A stretch of 64,000 bases of DNA from Candidatus Amulumruptor caecigallinarius (GTDB lineage Bacteria; Bacteroidota; Bacteroidia; Bacteroidales; Muribaculaceae), in NCBI GenBank assembly GCA_023665605.1, contig JAMPDP010000001.1:1342979-1406978 (forward strand). The letters run 5' to 3'. The position numbers and the translations under genes are program-made. Of this stretch, positions 1 to 7,891 are shown one piece after another; the stretch's first letter is position 1, and every line of letters starts with the position of its first letter. Under the pieces are notes generated by a model. The model worked only from the letters and a program-made list of their open reading frames with translations. It was not told where the DNA came from and did not search any database.

Positions 1-594
1 GTAGGCCGTTCGCTGAAACTCGGGCGCATAATGACAGGTTCGGTAGCAGCATGTATCATAGGACTTGAAATAGGGGCACTGCTCGTCACCTTTGAGACCG
101 AGCTGAGCGGTGTAACGGCCCTCTCATGGGGTAGCTTCCTCACGCTGATGACCTCAATCCACTTTGCAATCGGAGCGTGTGAAGGTGTCGCCACCGGCTT
201 GTTGCTCTACTTTGTAGCCAAGTCACGTCCGGCACTTCTTCTTCGCGAAGACCCCTCACCTGCAACGGCTGCCAAGGAACATTCCCTGCGTCCTGTACTG
301 ATAGTATTCGGTGTGTTAGCCCTGATATTCGGCGTTACGTTCACGTGGATAGCTTCGTCGCATCCCGACGGACTTGAGTGGAGCATAGAGCAGCTCACCG
401 GAGCCACCGACGTGGTTAACAATACCGCAGCAGCCACTCGCTCAGCGTTCAGCAACGTGCAGAATGCCACCTCCGTAATACCCGACTATGAGAGCACCTG
501 GTCAGGCATTATAGGTTGCCTGATGGTGGTGGTTCTCACTTGGGGCGTGCTCAGCTGCCTGCGCCTTCGCAAGAGCCACGTGGTAGCCAAGTGA
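1..594 (+). CDS. cbiM: CbiM/NikM-type ECF transporter substrate-binding membrane protein with PDGLE tail (5' partial)
   Basis: The reading frame is open from base 1, so the N-terminus lies outside the window; the ATG at 31 is internal. The visible 198 residues hold several hydrophobic segments and then a C-terminal extension with the PDGLEWS motif (base ~370), the hallmark of the CbiN/NikN-like PDGLE domain fused to CbiM/NikM. In this family the protein is the inner-membrane substrate-capture (S) component of an energy-coupling-factor importer for cobalt or nickel ions. The next two genes encode the T and A components, which completes the transporter. Whether Co or Ni is carried cannot be read here, because the metal-binding N-terminus is missing. 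Confidence 0.85.
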   Translation, partial: VGRSLKLGRIMTGSVAACIIGLEIGALLVTFETELSGVTALSWGSFLTLMTSIHFAIGACEGVATGLLLYFVAKSRPALLLREDPSPATAAKEHSLRPVLIVFGVLALIFGVTFTWIASSHPDGLEWSIEQLTGATDVVNNTAAATRSAFSNVQNATSVIPDYESTWSGIIGCLMVVVLTWGVLSCLRLRKSHVVAK

Positions 595-640
595 CCTTAA
601 TGATGAGCATCCACTAATTGGAACTTCATCGCTACATGAT

Positions 641-1447
641 ATGAGCAACCTTGACAAGGCATTGCTGACCCTGAACGAGACAGAGACGAGCGCCCGCCGA
701 GGCGACTCGCCTCTGGCGCGCAGGGATGCGCGGGCAAAGACCCTTGTCACGCTGCTCTATCTTGTGGCACTGCTGAGTCTGCCGCTTGACAATTTAGGTG
801 CCATCATCCTGTTTGCACTCTATCCGATTATCGGTGCGTCAATGGCCGACATCCCTTACGGGCGCATATTCCGTGCCTCGCTATACACCCTGCCGTTCAT
901 AGCTTTCATAGGCATATTCAACCCCATCTTCGACCACAAACCGCAGCTTGTGATTGGCTCGGTGGTGATTAATGAAGGGTGGGTACAGTTTGCCGCCATC
1001 CTCGTGAGGGGCTTGCTCTGCGTGCAGGCAACCGTGCTGTTGATTCTCTCCACAGGGTTCATATCCCTGTGCCGCGGATTGCGGAGGATGGGACTGCCGG
1101 CGATATTTGCCACACAGCTGTTCATGCTCTACCGCTATATATTCGTTCTTCTCAGTGAGGCACGCGACATGGAGCGTGCGCGAGTGTCACGCGGTTACGG
1201 TCGCTCCTCCTTCGGGCTCCGTTTCTGGGCTACCTTCGTCGGTCAGTTGCTCCTGCGCACCACTTCGCGCGCAGAGCGCATCCACGGAGCCATGCTCTCA
1301 AGAGGGTTTAGCGGCGAAGTGCCTTATTCCGGCGGCTCCGACCGGTGGCGATGGGCCGATACCATATATCTGTTTGTGTGGAGCACCATATTCGCGGCCA
1401 TCCGTTTCTGCGACATACCTTCACTTTTCACTCAAATGATGCACTAA
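641..1447 (+). CDS. cbiQ: ECF transporter transmembrane (T) component, CbiQ family
   Basis: This 268-residue membrane protein has hydrophobic segments at about residues 30-65, 80-95 and 110-145 and a C-terminal one at ~240-260. Two arginine-glycine coupling motifs of EcfT proteins are visible, SRGYG (~185) and SRGFSG (~223); these contact the ATPases. It lies 46 bases after cbiM. Its TAA stop overlaps the ATG of cbiO (TAATG at 1445-1449), so translation is probably coupled. The role is to transmit ATP-driven movement to the CbiM substrate-binding subunit in the inner membrane. Confidence 0.9.
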   Translation: MSNLDKALLTLNETETSARRGDSPLARRDARAKTLVTLLYLVALLSLPLDNLGAIILFALYPIIGASMADIPYGRIFRASLYTLPFIAFIGIFNPIFDHKPQLVIGSVVINEGWVQFAAILVRGLLCVQATVLLILSTGFISLCRGLRRMGLPAIFATQLFMLYRYIFVLLSEARDMERARVSRGYGRSSFGLRFWATFVGQLLLRTTSRAERIHGAMLSRGFSGEVPYSGGSDRWRWADTIYLFVWSTIFAAIRFCDIPSLFTQMMH

Positions 1448-2154
1448 TGAGTCACCACTACGTACAGTTCAGCGATGTGCATTACACTTATCCCAATGGC
1501 TATGAGGCGTTGCGCGGTGTGACCTTTCGCGCAACGCACGGCGAGAAAGTAGCAATAGTGGGAGCCAACGGAGCCGGCAAGTCCACGCTGATGCTCCACA
1601 CCAACGGGCTGCTTCTTCCCACGCAGGGTGAGGTGGTGATTGGCGATGTGAAAATTACCCGAAAGACTCTCCCTGAGATACGTCGCACGGTGGGGATAGT
1701 GTTTCAGAACCCTGATGACCAGCTCTTCATGCCAACGGTGGAGGAAGATGTGGCTTTCGGACCTTGCAACATGAAGCTGACCGATGAGGAGGTGGAGCGG
1801 CGAGTGACCAATGCCCTGGAAGCTGTCGGAGCCTCTGAATTGCGAGAACGCGCTCCGTATCAGCTCTCCGGAGGACAGAAAAGGAGTGTGGCCATAGCCA
1901 CAGTGCTATCCATGGAACCGGACATATTGGTGCTTGATGAGCCGTCAAGCAACCTTGACCCCAGGGCACGGCGACTGCTCATGGAACAGATTCGCGGATT
2001 CTACCATACGTGTCTTATCACCTCGCATGATCTTGACATGGTACGTAAAGTGTGTACACGTACCATCGTAATGGCACATGGCACAATAGTGGCCGACGGC
2101 CCGACGGAGGAAGTGCTGGACAACCGCGAATTGCTGGACAAAGCAGGGCTATGA
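1447..2154 (+). CDS. cbiO: ECF transporter ATP-binding protein, CbiO family
   Basis: Using the ATG that overlaps the cbiQ stop gives 235 residues, a normal length. An in-frame ATG at 1345 lies inside cbiQ and is unlikely. The ABC ATPase signatures are all present: Walker A GANGAGKST (39-47), Q-loop Gln87 in VFQNPDDQ, signature LSGGQ (140-144), Walker B LVLDEPS (161-167) and switch His194 in TSHD. It is the cytoplasmic ATPase that powers the CbiMQ importer. Only one ATPase gene is present, which fits a CbiO homodimer. Confidence 0.92.
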   Translation: MSHHYVQFSDVHYTYPNGYEALRGVTFRATHGEKVAIVGANGAGKSTLMLHTNGLLLPTQGEVVIGDVKITRKTLPEIRRTVGIVFQNPDDQLFMPTVEEDVAFGPCNMKLTDEEVERRVTNALEAVGASELRERAPYQLSGGQKRSVAIATVLSMEPDILVLDEPSSNLDPRARRLLMEQIRGFYHTCLITSHDLDMVRKVCTRTIVMAHGTIVADGPTEEVLDNRELLDKAGL

Positions 2155-2176
2155 TGATTATACGGGGCAAAAACGC

Positions 2177-2184
2177 TATCTTTG
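2177..2184 (+). promoter_or_regulatory. Bacteroidota -7 element (TATCTTTG) before the CYTH gene
   Basis: TATCTTTG matches TAnnTTTG and lies 40 bases before the CYTH gene start. I see no convincing -33 partner, so the site is tentative. It would give the CYTH gene a start separate from the cbi operon. Confidence 0.4.
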
Positions 2185-2224
2185 CACCTGTTCCTCATCA
2201 CACATCATCCACACACCCTGCTGC

Positions 2225-2686
2225 ATGGCAAAAGAGATAGAGCGTAAGTTTCTCGTCAAGGATAACTCCTACATCGCTGCAAGCACATCAAGCCACCACA
2301 TTATACAGGCCTATCTGGCAAGAATGGACAGGGGAGTGGTGAGAGTCCGCATCATGGATGACCGCGCATACCTGACCGTGAAGAGCCGTAACACCGGTAT
2401 GAGCCGCGATGAGTGGGAGTATGAGATTGCTCCCGAGGATGCCCGCAGCATGATAGACAAGATATGCGAGGGGGGTGTCATTGACAAGACCCGTTACATA
2501 GTGCCTTACGAGGGGTATCGCTGGGAGGTGGATGCGTTTCACGGGCATCTCGAAGGGCTCGTTGTAGCCGAGGTTGAGCTGCCTGATGAGAAGTGTCAAC
2601 CACCGCTGCCGCCGTTCACAGGACGCGAAGTGACCGGCGAACGACGCTTCTACAATTCCGTGCTGATGACGCAGCAGAGGCCTTGA
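2225..2686 (+). CDS. CYTH-domain protein (triphosphate tunnel metalloenzyme family)
   Basis: The 153-residue protein begins with EIERKFLV (residues 4-11), the ExExK signature of the CYTH/triphosphate tunnel fold. Alternating charged beta strands follow (VRVRIMDDRAYLTVKS, DEWEYEI, WEVDAFHG, VVAEVELPDE), which supply the acidic and basic residues that line the tunnel. The family hydrolyses inorganic triphosphate or other triphosphorylated substrates with a divalent metal. Stand-alone bacterial members of this size are usually tripolyphosphatases, but the substrate cannot be read from sequence. The protein is cytoplasmic, with no signal peptide. Confidence 0.85.
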   Translation: MAKEIERKFLVKDNSYIAASTSSHHIIQAYLARMDRGVVRVRIMDDRAYLTVKSRNTGMSRDEWEYEIAPEDARSMIDKICEGGVIDKTRYIVPYEGYRWEVDAFHGHLEGLVVAEVELPDEKCQPPLPPFTGREVTGERRFYNSVLMTQQRP

Positions 2687-2745
2687 TGCACTGCTGGATG
2701 AGAGGGAAGTTTGGTCCGGTTGGCTCTGTTGTGGAAAAATTTTTG

Positions 2746-2753
2746 TAAATTTG
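2746..2753 (+). promoter_or_regulatory. -7 element TAAATTTG before the acyltransferase gene
   Basis: TAAATTTG matches the Bacteroidota -7 consensus and lies about 70 bases before the ATG at 2822. Nearby TTG triplets sit at 14 and 23 bases rather than the usual 19-21, so the -33 part is weak. Confidence 0.4.
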
Positions 2754-2821
2754 GGCACGATTTTCAACCATTTCTGAGGCTACGCCGTATATAGTATATA
2801 GCACCCGGTAACAGACATAAG

Positions 2822-3988
2822 ATGTTTGAACAATATAACCTCCAGGAAATTGCACCCTTTGATGATGCACAATTCCATGAAAAAATGACCCGGTTGGTGG
2901 AGGAACCCGGATTTGAGCACGCCGTGAGATGGGTTCTCCCGGATGTTGATTATCCAGAGTTCGTGCGCGAGCTCCTTCAGGTACCGGATAAGAACACACT
3001 CCAGCTCAAAGTGATGGGGCCATTTCTGGAGCTCCTCGCCAAGAAGACCACTGCGGGTATCACCTGTGACGGTATAGAAAACGTCAAGGAGGGCATTTCA
3101 TATACATTTATCACCAACCATCGTGACATAGTGCTCGATGCGTCGTTTCTGAATCTCTGTTTCATCCGTCACCGGATGCCAACCTCGGAGATAGCCATCG
3201 GCAATAATCTGCTCATCTATGAGTGGATTGCCGACCTCGTGAAGCTCAACAAGAGTTTCATAGTGAAGCGTGACTTGAAGATGACCCAAGCTCTCAAAGC
3301 CGCACAGCAGCTCTCGGCCTACATCCATTATGCCGTGATGAAGAAGGGTGAGAGCGTGTGGATAGCTCAAAGGGAAGGACGCGCCAAGGACAGCAACGAT
3401 GTCACTCAGGAGAGCCTGATGAAGATGCTGGCTCTGGAAGGTGGCGGCTCGACTCGCGACAATCTGGTGAACATCAATCTGATGCCGGTGTCAATCTCCT
3501 ATGAGTATGACCCCAACGACTTCCTGAAGGCCAAGGAATTTCTGCTCAAGCGCAAGAATCCTGACTATCACAAGAGTCAGCGAGATGACCTGCTGAGCAT
3601 GGAGACCGGCTTGCTCCAGTATAAGGGGCGCGTGCACTTCTCCCTATCACCATGCATAAGTGACGAGATAGCCCGCATAGCACCCGACACCAAGCGTCTG
3701 GAAGTGATACAGCAGGCATGCGCCATGGTGGACCGGCGTATACATTTGCGTTACCACATATATCCCATAAACTACATAGCTGCCGACCTGCTCAACGACA
3801 ACAGTGCTAACGCATCGCATTACACACCCGTTGAAGCCGCAGACTTCAAGGATTATATCGAGAAACAGATAGACAAAGTAGACCTGCCGGATCTGACCTT
3901 CGGCGACCGCCAGTATCTGCGTAAGATGATGTTCACGATGTATTCCAATCCGCTGTATAACAAGCTTGCCGCCGAGCGAGCCAAGTAA
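2822..3988 (+). CDS. Glycerolipid acyltransferase family protein (PlsC/PlsB-like)
   Basis: This 388-residue cytoplasmic or membrane-associated protein has an acyltransferase block I, TNHRDIVLD (99-106). The His and following acid are spaced HX5D, or H-R-D, rather than the textbook HX4D. Block III appears as REGRAKDS (~185-192), the EG-R motif that binds the glycerol phosphate group. From memory, Bacteroidales proteins with the same NHRDIVLD block are annotated as 1-acylglycerol-3-phosphate acyltransferases. It is longer than PlsC (~240 residues) because of helical regions at both ends. The likely role is phospholipid acylation; the acceptor is unknown. It stands alone between its own weak promoter and the metallophosphoesterase gene. 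Confidence 0.75.
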   Translation: MFEQYNLQEIAPFDDAQFHEKMTRLVEEPGFEHAVRWVLPDVDYPEFVRELLQVPDKNTLQLKVMGPFLELLAKKTTAGITCDGIENVKEGISYTFITNHRDIVLDASFLNLCFIRHRMPTSEIAIGNNLLIYEWIADLVKLNKSFIVKRDLKMTQALKAAQQLSAYIHYAVMKKGESVWIAQREGRAKDSNDVTQESLMKMLALEGGGSTRDNLVNINLMPVSISYEYDPNDFLKAKEFLLKRKNPDYHKSQRDDLLSMETGLLQYKGRVHFSLSPCISDEIARIAPDTKRLEVIQQACAMVDRRIHLRYHIYPINYIAADLLNDNSANASHYTPVEAADFKDYIEKQIDKVDLPDLTFGDRQYLRKMMFTMYSNPLYNKLAAERAK

Positions 3989-4015
3989 CCTGCCACCTTT
4001 GATTTCACTTCCGAT

Positions 4016-5224
4016 ATGCGAGTTCCACTGTTGCCGTTCATCATACTGATACTCCTCTGTGCGGGCATAGACCTGTACATATGGAGAGCGTTAAGACAGA
4101 GATGCCGACACAGATGGCCTGCGCAGCTTCACCTGTGGGTGAGCATAGCCCTCTATGCGTTCATCGCCGTGGTGATGGCGTTGCCACACCGCACCGGCTC
4201 CGAGGAGCTGTTGCTCACCAAGATGTGGGCCATCTTTGCGTTTACAAGCGTATATGGCTCCAAGTTTATATTCGTGGTCATTGACCTGCTCGGGAGCATC
4301 CCTAAGCTGTGGCATGCTCACCGTCTTCGGTGGATGACGCATCTGGGATGGGTGCTTGCATTGCTGAGCTTCGTGACTATCTGGTGGGGCGCATTGGTTA
4401 ACCGCTTCAATATGCAGGTGCGGGAAGTGACGGTAGCAGACCCCACCTTGCCCGCAGCGTTTGAGGGGTTCCGGATAGTGCAGATCTCAGACCTTCACAC
4501 CGGCACGTATGGCTCTGACTCATCCTATCTGCGGCGCGTGGTGGAACTGATTAACTCACTGCACCCCGATATGATAGTGTTCACCGGCGACATCGTGAAC
4601 CGACTCACGGTGGAATTGGAGCCTCATATCGGCGCGCTTAGTGGCCTCAAAGCCCCATACGGCGTATACAGCATCCTTGGTAATCACGATTACGGCGACT
4701 ACTTTGAGTGGGATAATCCCGAAGAGAAAGTAGCTAACCGCAACCGACTCATCGCCCTGCAAGGTGACTCCCTGCAGTGGACACTGCTTCTGAACGAGCA
4801 CCGCTACGTGCACAGAGGCAACGACTCGATAGCGATAGTGGGCGTGGAGAATGTCGGCGACCCGCCATTCAAGGTCTACGGGTCGCTGCTGAAAGCATAT
4901 CCCACCCCCGGTGACTCTGTATATAAGGTACTTCTCACGCACAATCCTGCACATTGGACTGACTCTATAGCCGGACGTAAGGATATAAACATACCGCTGT
5001 CACTTGCCGGACACACACACGCCATGCAGATGGAAGTGGCCGGAGTGTCGCCTGCCGCCCTGCGTTACCGCACATGGGGTGGCCTCTACAACGATGCCGA
5101 CAGCGCATCAATGACCGGACGCTCCCCCCATCAGCTTTACGTGAACATAGGCATAGGCACCGTAGGTATGCCGATGCGCATCGGAGCTACCCCTGAAATC
5201 ACCGTAATCACTCTTACCCGATAA
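4016..5224 (+). CDS. Membrane-anchored calcineurin-like metallophosphoesterase (YkuE/YaeI type)
   Basis: The 402-residue protein has four N-terminal transmembrane segments (about 4-22, 38-56, 68-92, 108-128) and then a phosphoesterase domain. All metal motifs are intact: SDLHTG with Asp159 and His161, TGD with Asp192, GNHD with Asn223-His224, His309 in LLTHN, and AGHTH with His333 and His335. In the best-known relatives the domain hydrolyses UDP-2,3-diacylglucosamine or other lipid-linked phosphoesters. The catalytic domain is probably on the periplasmic face. It begins 27 bases after the acyltransferase stop, so the two are likely co-transcribed, which favours a lipid substrate. Confidence 0.88.
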   Translation: MRVPLLPFIILILLCAGIDLYIWRALRQRCRHRWPAQLHLWVSIALYAFIAVVMALPHRTGSEELLLTKMWAIFAFTSVYGSKFIFVVIDLLGSIPKLWHAHRLRWMTHLGWVLALLSFVTIWWGALVNRFNMQVREVTVADPTLPAAFEGFRIVQISDLHTGTYGSDSSYLRRVVELINSLHPDMIVFTGDIVNRLTVELEPHIGALSGLKAPYGVYSILGNHDYGDYFEWDNPEEKVANRNRLIALQGDSLQWTLLLNEHRYVHRGNDSIAIVGVENVGDPPFKVYGSLLKAYPTPGDSVYKVLLTHNPAHWTDSIAGRKDINIPLSLAGHTHAMQMEVAGVSPAALRYRTWGGLYNDADSASMTGRSPHQLYVNIGIGTVGMPMRIGATPEITVITLTR

Positions 5225-5258
5225 CACACACCCTCCCGACCCCTCCAGCATCACTATT

Positions 5259-7412
5259 ATGGTCAATCACTATTCTTTAATCATCAGCAGCGAACTCAAC
5301 ATCATGCGCAAGCATATCTCGGCTACACTGAGGATGCTTGATGACGGAGCCACCGTGCCCTTCATAGCTCGTTACCGCAAGGAGCAGACCGGCTCCATGG
5401 ACGAAGTGACGCTCCGCAAGGTTCAGCAGCGATATGACCAGCTGAAGGAATTCTTCAAGCGCCGTGAATTCATCATGGATGCCATAGAGAAGCAGGGCGC
5501 ACTCACCGACGAGCTCCGCAAGCGCATCGAGGAGACCTTTGACCCTGTGACACTTGAGGATATCTATATGCCGTTCAAGCCGCGCCGACGCACACGTGCT
5601 GAGGCTGCCCGCGAAAAGGGCTTGGAGCCGCTCGCCAAGATGATTATGGCCCAGAATCTTGATGATCTTACCAAAGCTGCCACAAAATACGTGCGCAAAG
5701 GTGGTGCCGAGAATGTGGCCGATGCCGTTGCAGGCGCTGCCGACATCATCTCAGAGTGGGTGAGCGAGAGCGAGAAAGCTCGCGGCATAGTGCGCGCCAA
5801 GTTTGTACGCAGTGCGCAGATAGTGTCGAAGGTGGTGAAAGGGAAAGAGGAGGAAGGAGCCAACTATCAGGCATATTTTGACTTCAAGGAGCCGTTGCGC
5901 ACCTGCACATCACACCGCTATCTGGCCATGCGCCGTGGCGAGGATGAAGGGGTGCTCACAGTGTCGATAGGTATAGGTGATGATGAGATGGTGGAACGCC
6001 TCTGCCGTATGTTCGTCAAGCCCGATGCCACAGAAGCAACTGCCGCAGTGGTACGCGGAGCCGTCAAGGAGGGTTACCGCCGATTGCTGCGCCCCTCCAT
6101 CGAAACCGAGATTTCACAACAGACCAAGGAGAAGAGCGACGAGGCCGCCATATCTGTGTTCACCGACAATGTCCGCGAGCTGTTGATGGCTCCCCCGTTG
6201 GGGCGCAAGCGCATCATGGCCATTGACCCCGGCTTCAAGAGCGGCTGCAAGGTGGTGGATCTGGATGAGCGCGGCAATGTGCTCGGACACGAGGTAATCT
6301 ATCCGAATCCTCCTGCAAACGACCTCTACGGGGCTGCCGACACACTCTGCGCCATGGTAGCTCAGGATGGTATAGATGCCATAGCCCTTGGAAATGGTAC
6401 CGCCTCGCGTGACACTGAGAAGTTCCTTGAGAGCATCCGCTTCCCGCGCAAGGTTGATGTGCATCTGGTGAGCGAACAGGGGGCGAGCATATACAGTGCT
6501 TCGGACGTTGCCCGCGAAGAGTTTCCCAATGAAGATGTGACGATGCGCGGAGCAGTGAGCATAGGCCGCCGTCTGCTTGACCCCCTCGCCGAGCTTGTGA
6601 AGATTGACCCCAAGTCAATAGGAGTGGGCCAGTATCAACATGACGTGAACCAGCCGCGTCTGCGCGCCGCTCTTGATGCCACCGTGGAGAGCTGCGTGAA
6701 CTCTGTGGGGGTCAACGTCAACACCGCTTCGCGCCAGTTGTTGAGCTATGTTTCCGGCATAGGGCCGCAACTCGCCGCCAATATCGTGGCCTATCGCGAC
6801 GAGCATGGCGACTTCACGGAGCGCACAGAGCTGCTCAATGTGCCGCGCATGGGCGAAAAGGCATTCCAGCAGTGCGCCGGCTTCTTGCGCATACCCAGTG
6901 GCAAAAACCCGCTTGACAACACCGGAGTTCACCCTGAGCGTTACTCACTTGTGGAGAAGATTGCCTCCGATAGCGGAGCAGACATGCACCGATTGCTCAC
7001 TGACCGCAACTTCCTTCATAACATTGAGATAGACCGCTTTGTCACCAAGGAGGCCGGCCTGCCCACCCTCACCGATATAGTAACCGAACTGGAGAAACCC
7101 GGCCGCGACCCGCGCGGAGAGGTGGTGGACAAGCCCGAGTTTGATGCCGGCGTTCGCCGCATTGATGACCTTCACATCGGTCAGGAGCTCACCGGCAAGG
7201 TGAACAATATCACTGCCTTCGGAGTGTTTGTGGACTTGGGTCTGAAGGAGAATGGCCTGATTCACATCTCGCAGCTCTCGGACGACTATATCCGCTCCGC
7301 CCAAGAGGTGGTACGCATGGGTCAGGTGGTGAAAGTGCGTGTGATGGACCTTGACCCCTCACGCGGGCGTATCGCCCTGACGCTGAAAGGTGTGAGTCAG
7401 AATATTATCTGA
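5259..7412 (+). CDS. tex: Tex-family RNA-binding transcription accessory protein
   Basis: At 717 residues the length is standard for Tex. The order of domains is visible: an N-terminal helical Tex domain (1-~190), a YqgF/RNase H-like domain beginning near RIMAIDPGFKSGCKV (~320), a helix-hairpin-helix region (SYVSGIGPQLAANIV, ~500; LLNVPRMGEKAFQQ, ~530) and a C-terminal S1 domain (ELTGKVNNITAFGVFVDLG, ~640). Tex proteins bind nucleic acid through S1 and are linked to transcription and stress responses. The protein is cytoplasmic, and I see no damage in it. Confidence 0.95.
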   Translation: MVNHYSLIISSELNIMRKHISATLRMLDDGATVPFIARYRKEQTGSMDEVTLRKVQQRYDQLKEFFKRREFIMDAIEKQGALTDELRKRIEETFDPVTLEDIYMPFKPRRRTRAEAAREKGLEPLAKMIMAQNLDDLTKAATKYVRKGGAENVADAVAGAADIISEWVSESEKARGIVRAKFVRSAQIVSKVVKGKEEEGANYQAYFDFKEPLRTCTSHRYLAMRRGEDEGVLTVSIGIGDDEMVERLCRMFVKPDATEATAAVVRGAVKEGYRRLLRPSIETEISQQTKEKSDEAAISVFTDNVRELLMAPPLGRKRIMAIDPGFKSGCKVVDLDERGNVLGHEVIYPNPPANDLYGAADTLCAMVAQDGIDAIALGNGTASRDTEKFLESIRFPRKVDVHLVSEQGASIYSASDVAREEFPNEDVTMRGAVSIGRRLLDPLAELVKIDPKSIGVGQYQHDVNQPRLRAALDATVESCVNSVGVNVNTASRQLLSYVSGIGPQLAANIVAYRDEHGDFTERTELLNVPRMGEKAFQQCAGFLRIPSGKNPLDNTGVHPERYSLVEKIASDSGADMHRLLTDRNFLHNIEIDRFVTKEAGLPTLTDIVTELEKPGRDPRGEVVDKPEFDAGVRRIDDLHIGQELTGKVNNITAFGVFVDLGLKENGLIHISQLSDDYIRSAQEVVRMGQVVKVRVMDLDPSRGRIALTLKGVSQNII

Positions 7413-7467
7413 CACGGCCACAATAAAGAGCGACACCTTATTCTAATTAAGCGAGACAGCATATTCC

Positions 7468-7842
7468 GTGAACGGCAACGCACCGCACCGGGTGCTAATC
7501 GGACTGGGGAGCCGCGATGGCCGGCGTGAGCAAAACGTCAAGCAGGCTATTACTTGGCTCCGGTCCCTGCTTACCGAGCCCGTTGATTCAGGCATCTACA
7601 TGACCGCACCACTCAGCGGAGTGGGTTCGGACTACTGCAATGCAGTAGTTACGGGTATTTATGCCGGAGAGCCGGAAACACTTGCAAAAGAACTTAAGGC
7701 TTATGAACGCAGCGCGGGGCGCACTCCTGCCCGCGTCACCATCGACCTTGATCTTGTCGGGGTGGACGGGCAAGTAATGCGCCCCAAGGATTACGCTGCT
7801 CCCTATTTCACGATAGGGCTCGGGATGTTGGGAAATTCGTAG
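7468..7842 (+). CDS. folK: Short FolK-like protein (HPPK family)
   Basis: The frame begins with GTG at 7468 and gives 124 residues. The N-terminus VLIGLGSRDG matches the GLGSN motif of 6-hydroxymethyl-7,8-dihydropterin pyrophosphokinase. AGRTPARVTIDLDLV near residue 90 matches the GR...GPRxIDLDIL active-site segment, with both magnesium-binding aspartates of D-L-D kept. It is about 30 residues shorter than usual HPPK, and the conserved Arg/Trp-Gly-Pro-Arg loop before the DxD is shortened. It could be a minimal active enzyme of folate synthesis or a paralogue with a changed role. It stands at the end of the plus-strand run that follows tex. Confidence 0.7.
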   Translation: MNGNAPHRVLIGLGSRDGRREQNVKQAITWLRSLLTEPVDSGIYMTAPLSGVGSDYCNAVVTGIYAGEPETLAKELKAYERSAGRTPARVTIDLDLVGVDGQVMRPKDYAAPYFTIGLGMLGNS

Positions 7843-7891
7843 TGCTGTTACCGGTCTTATTATTACACATGCTCGCAGAGCAGTGAGGTAA

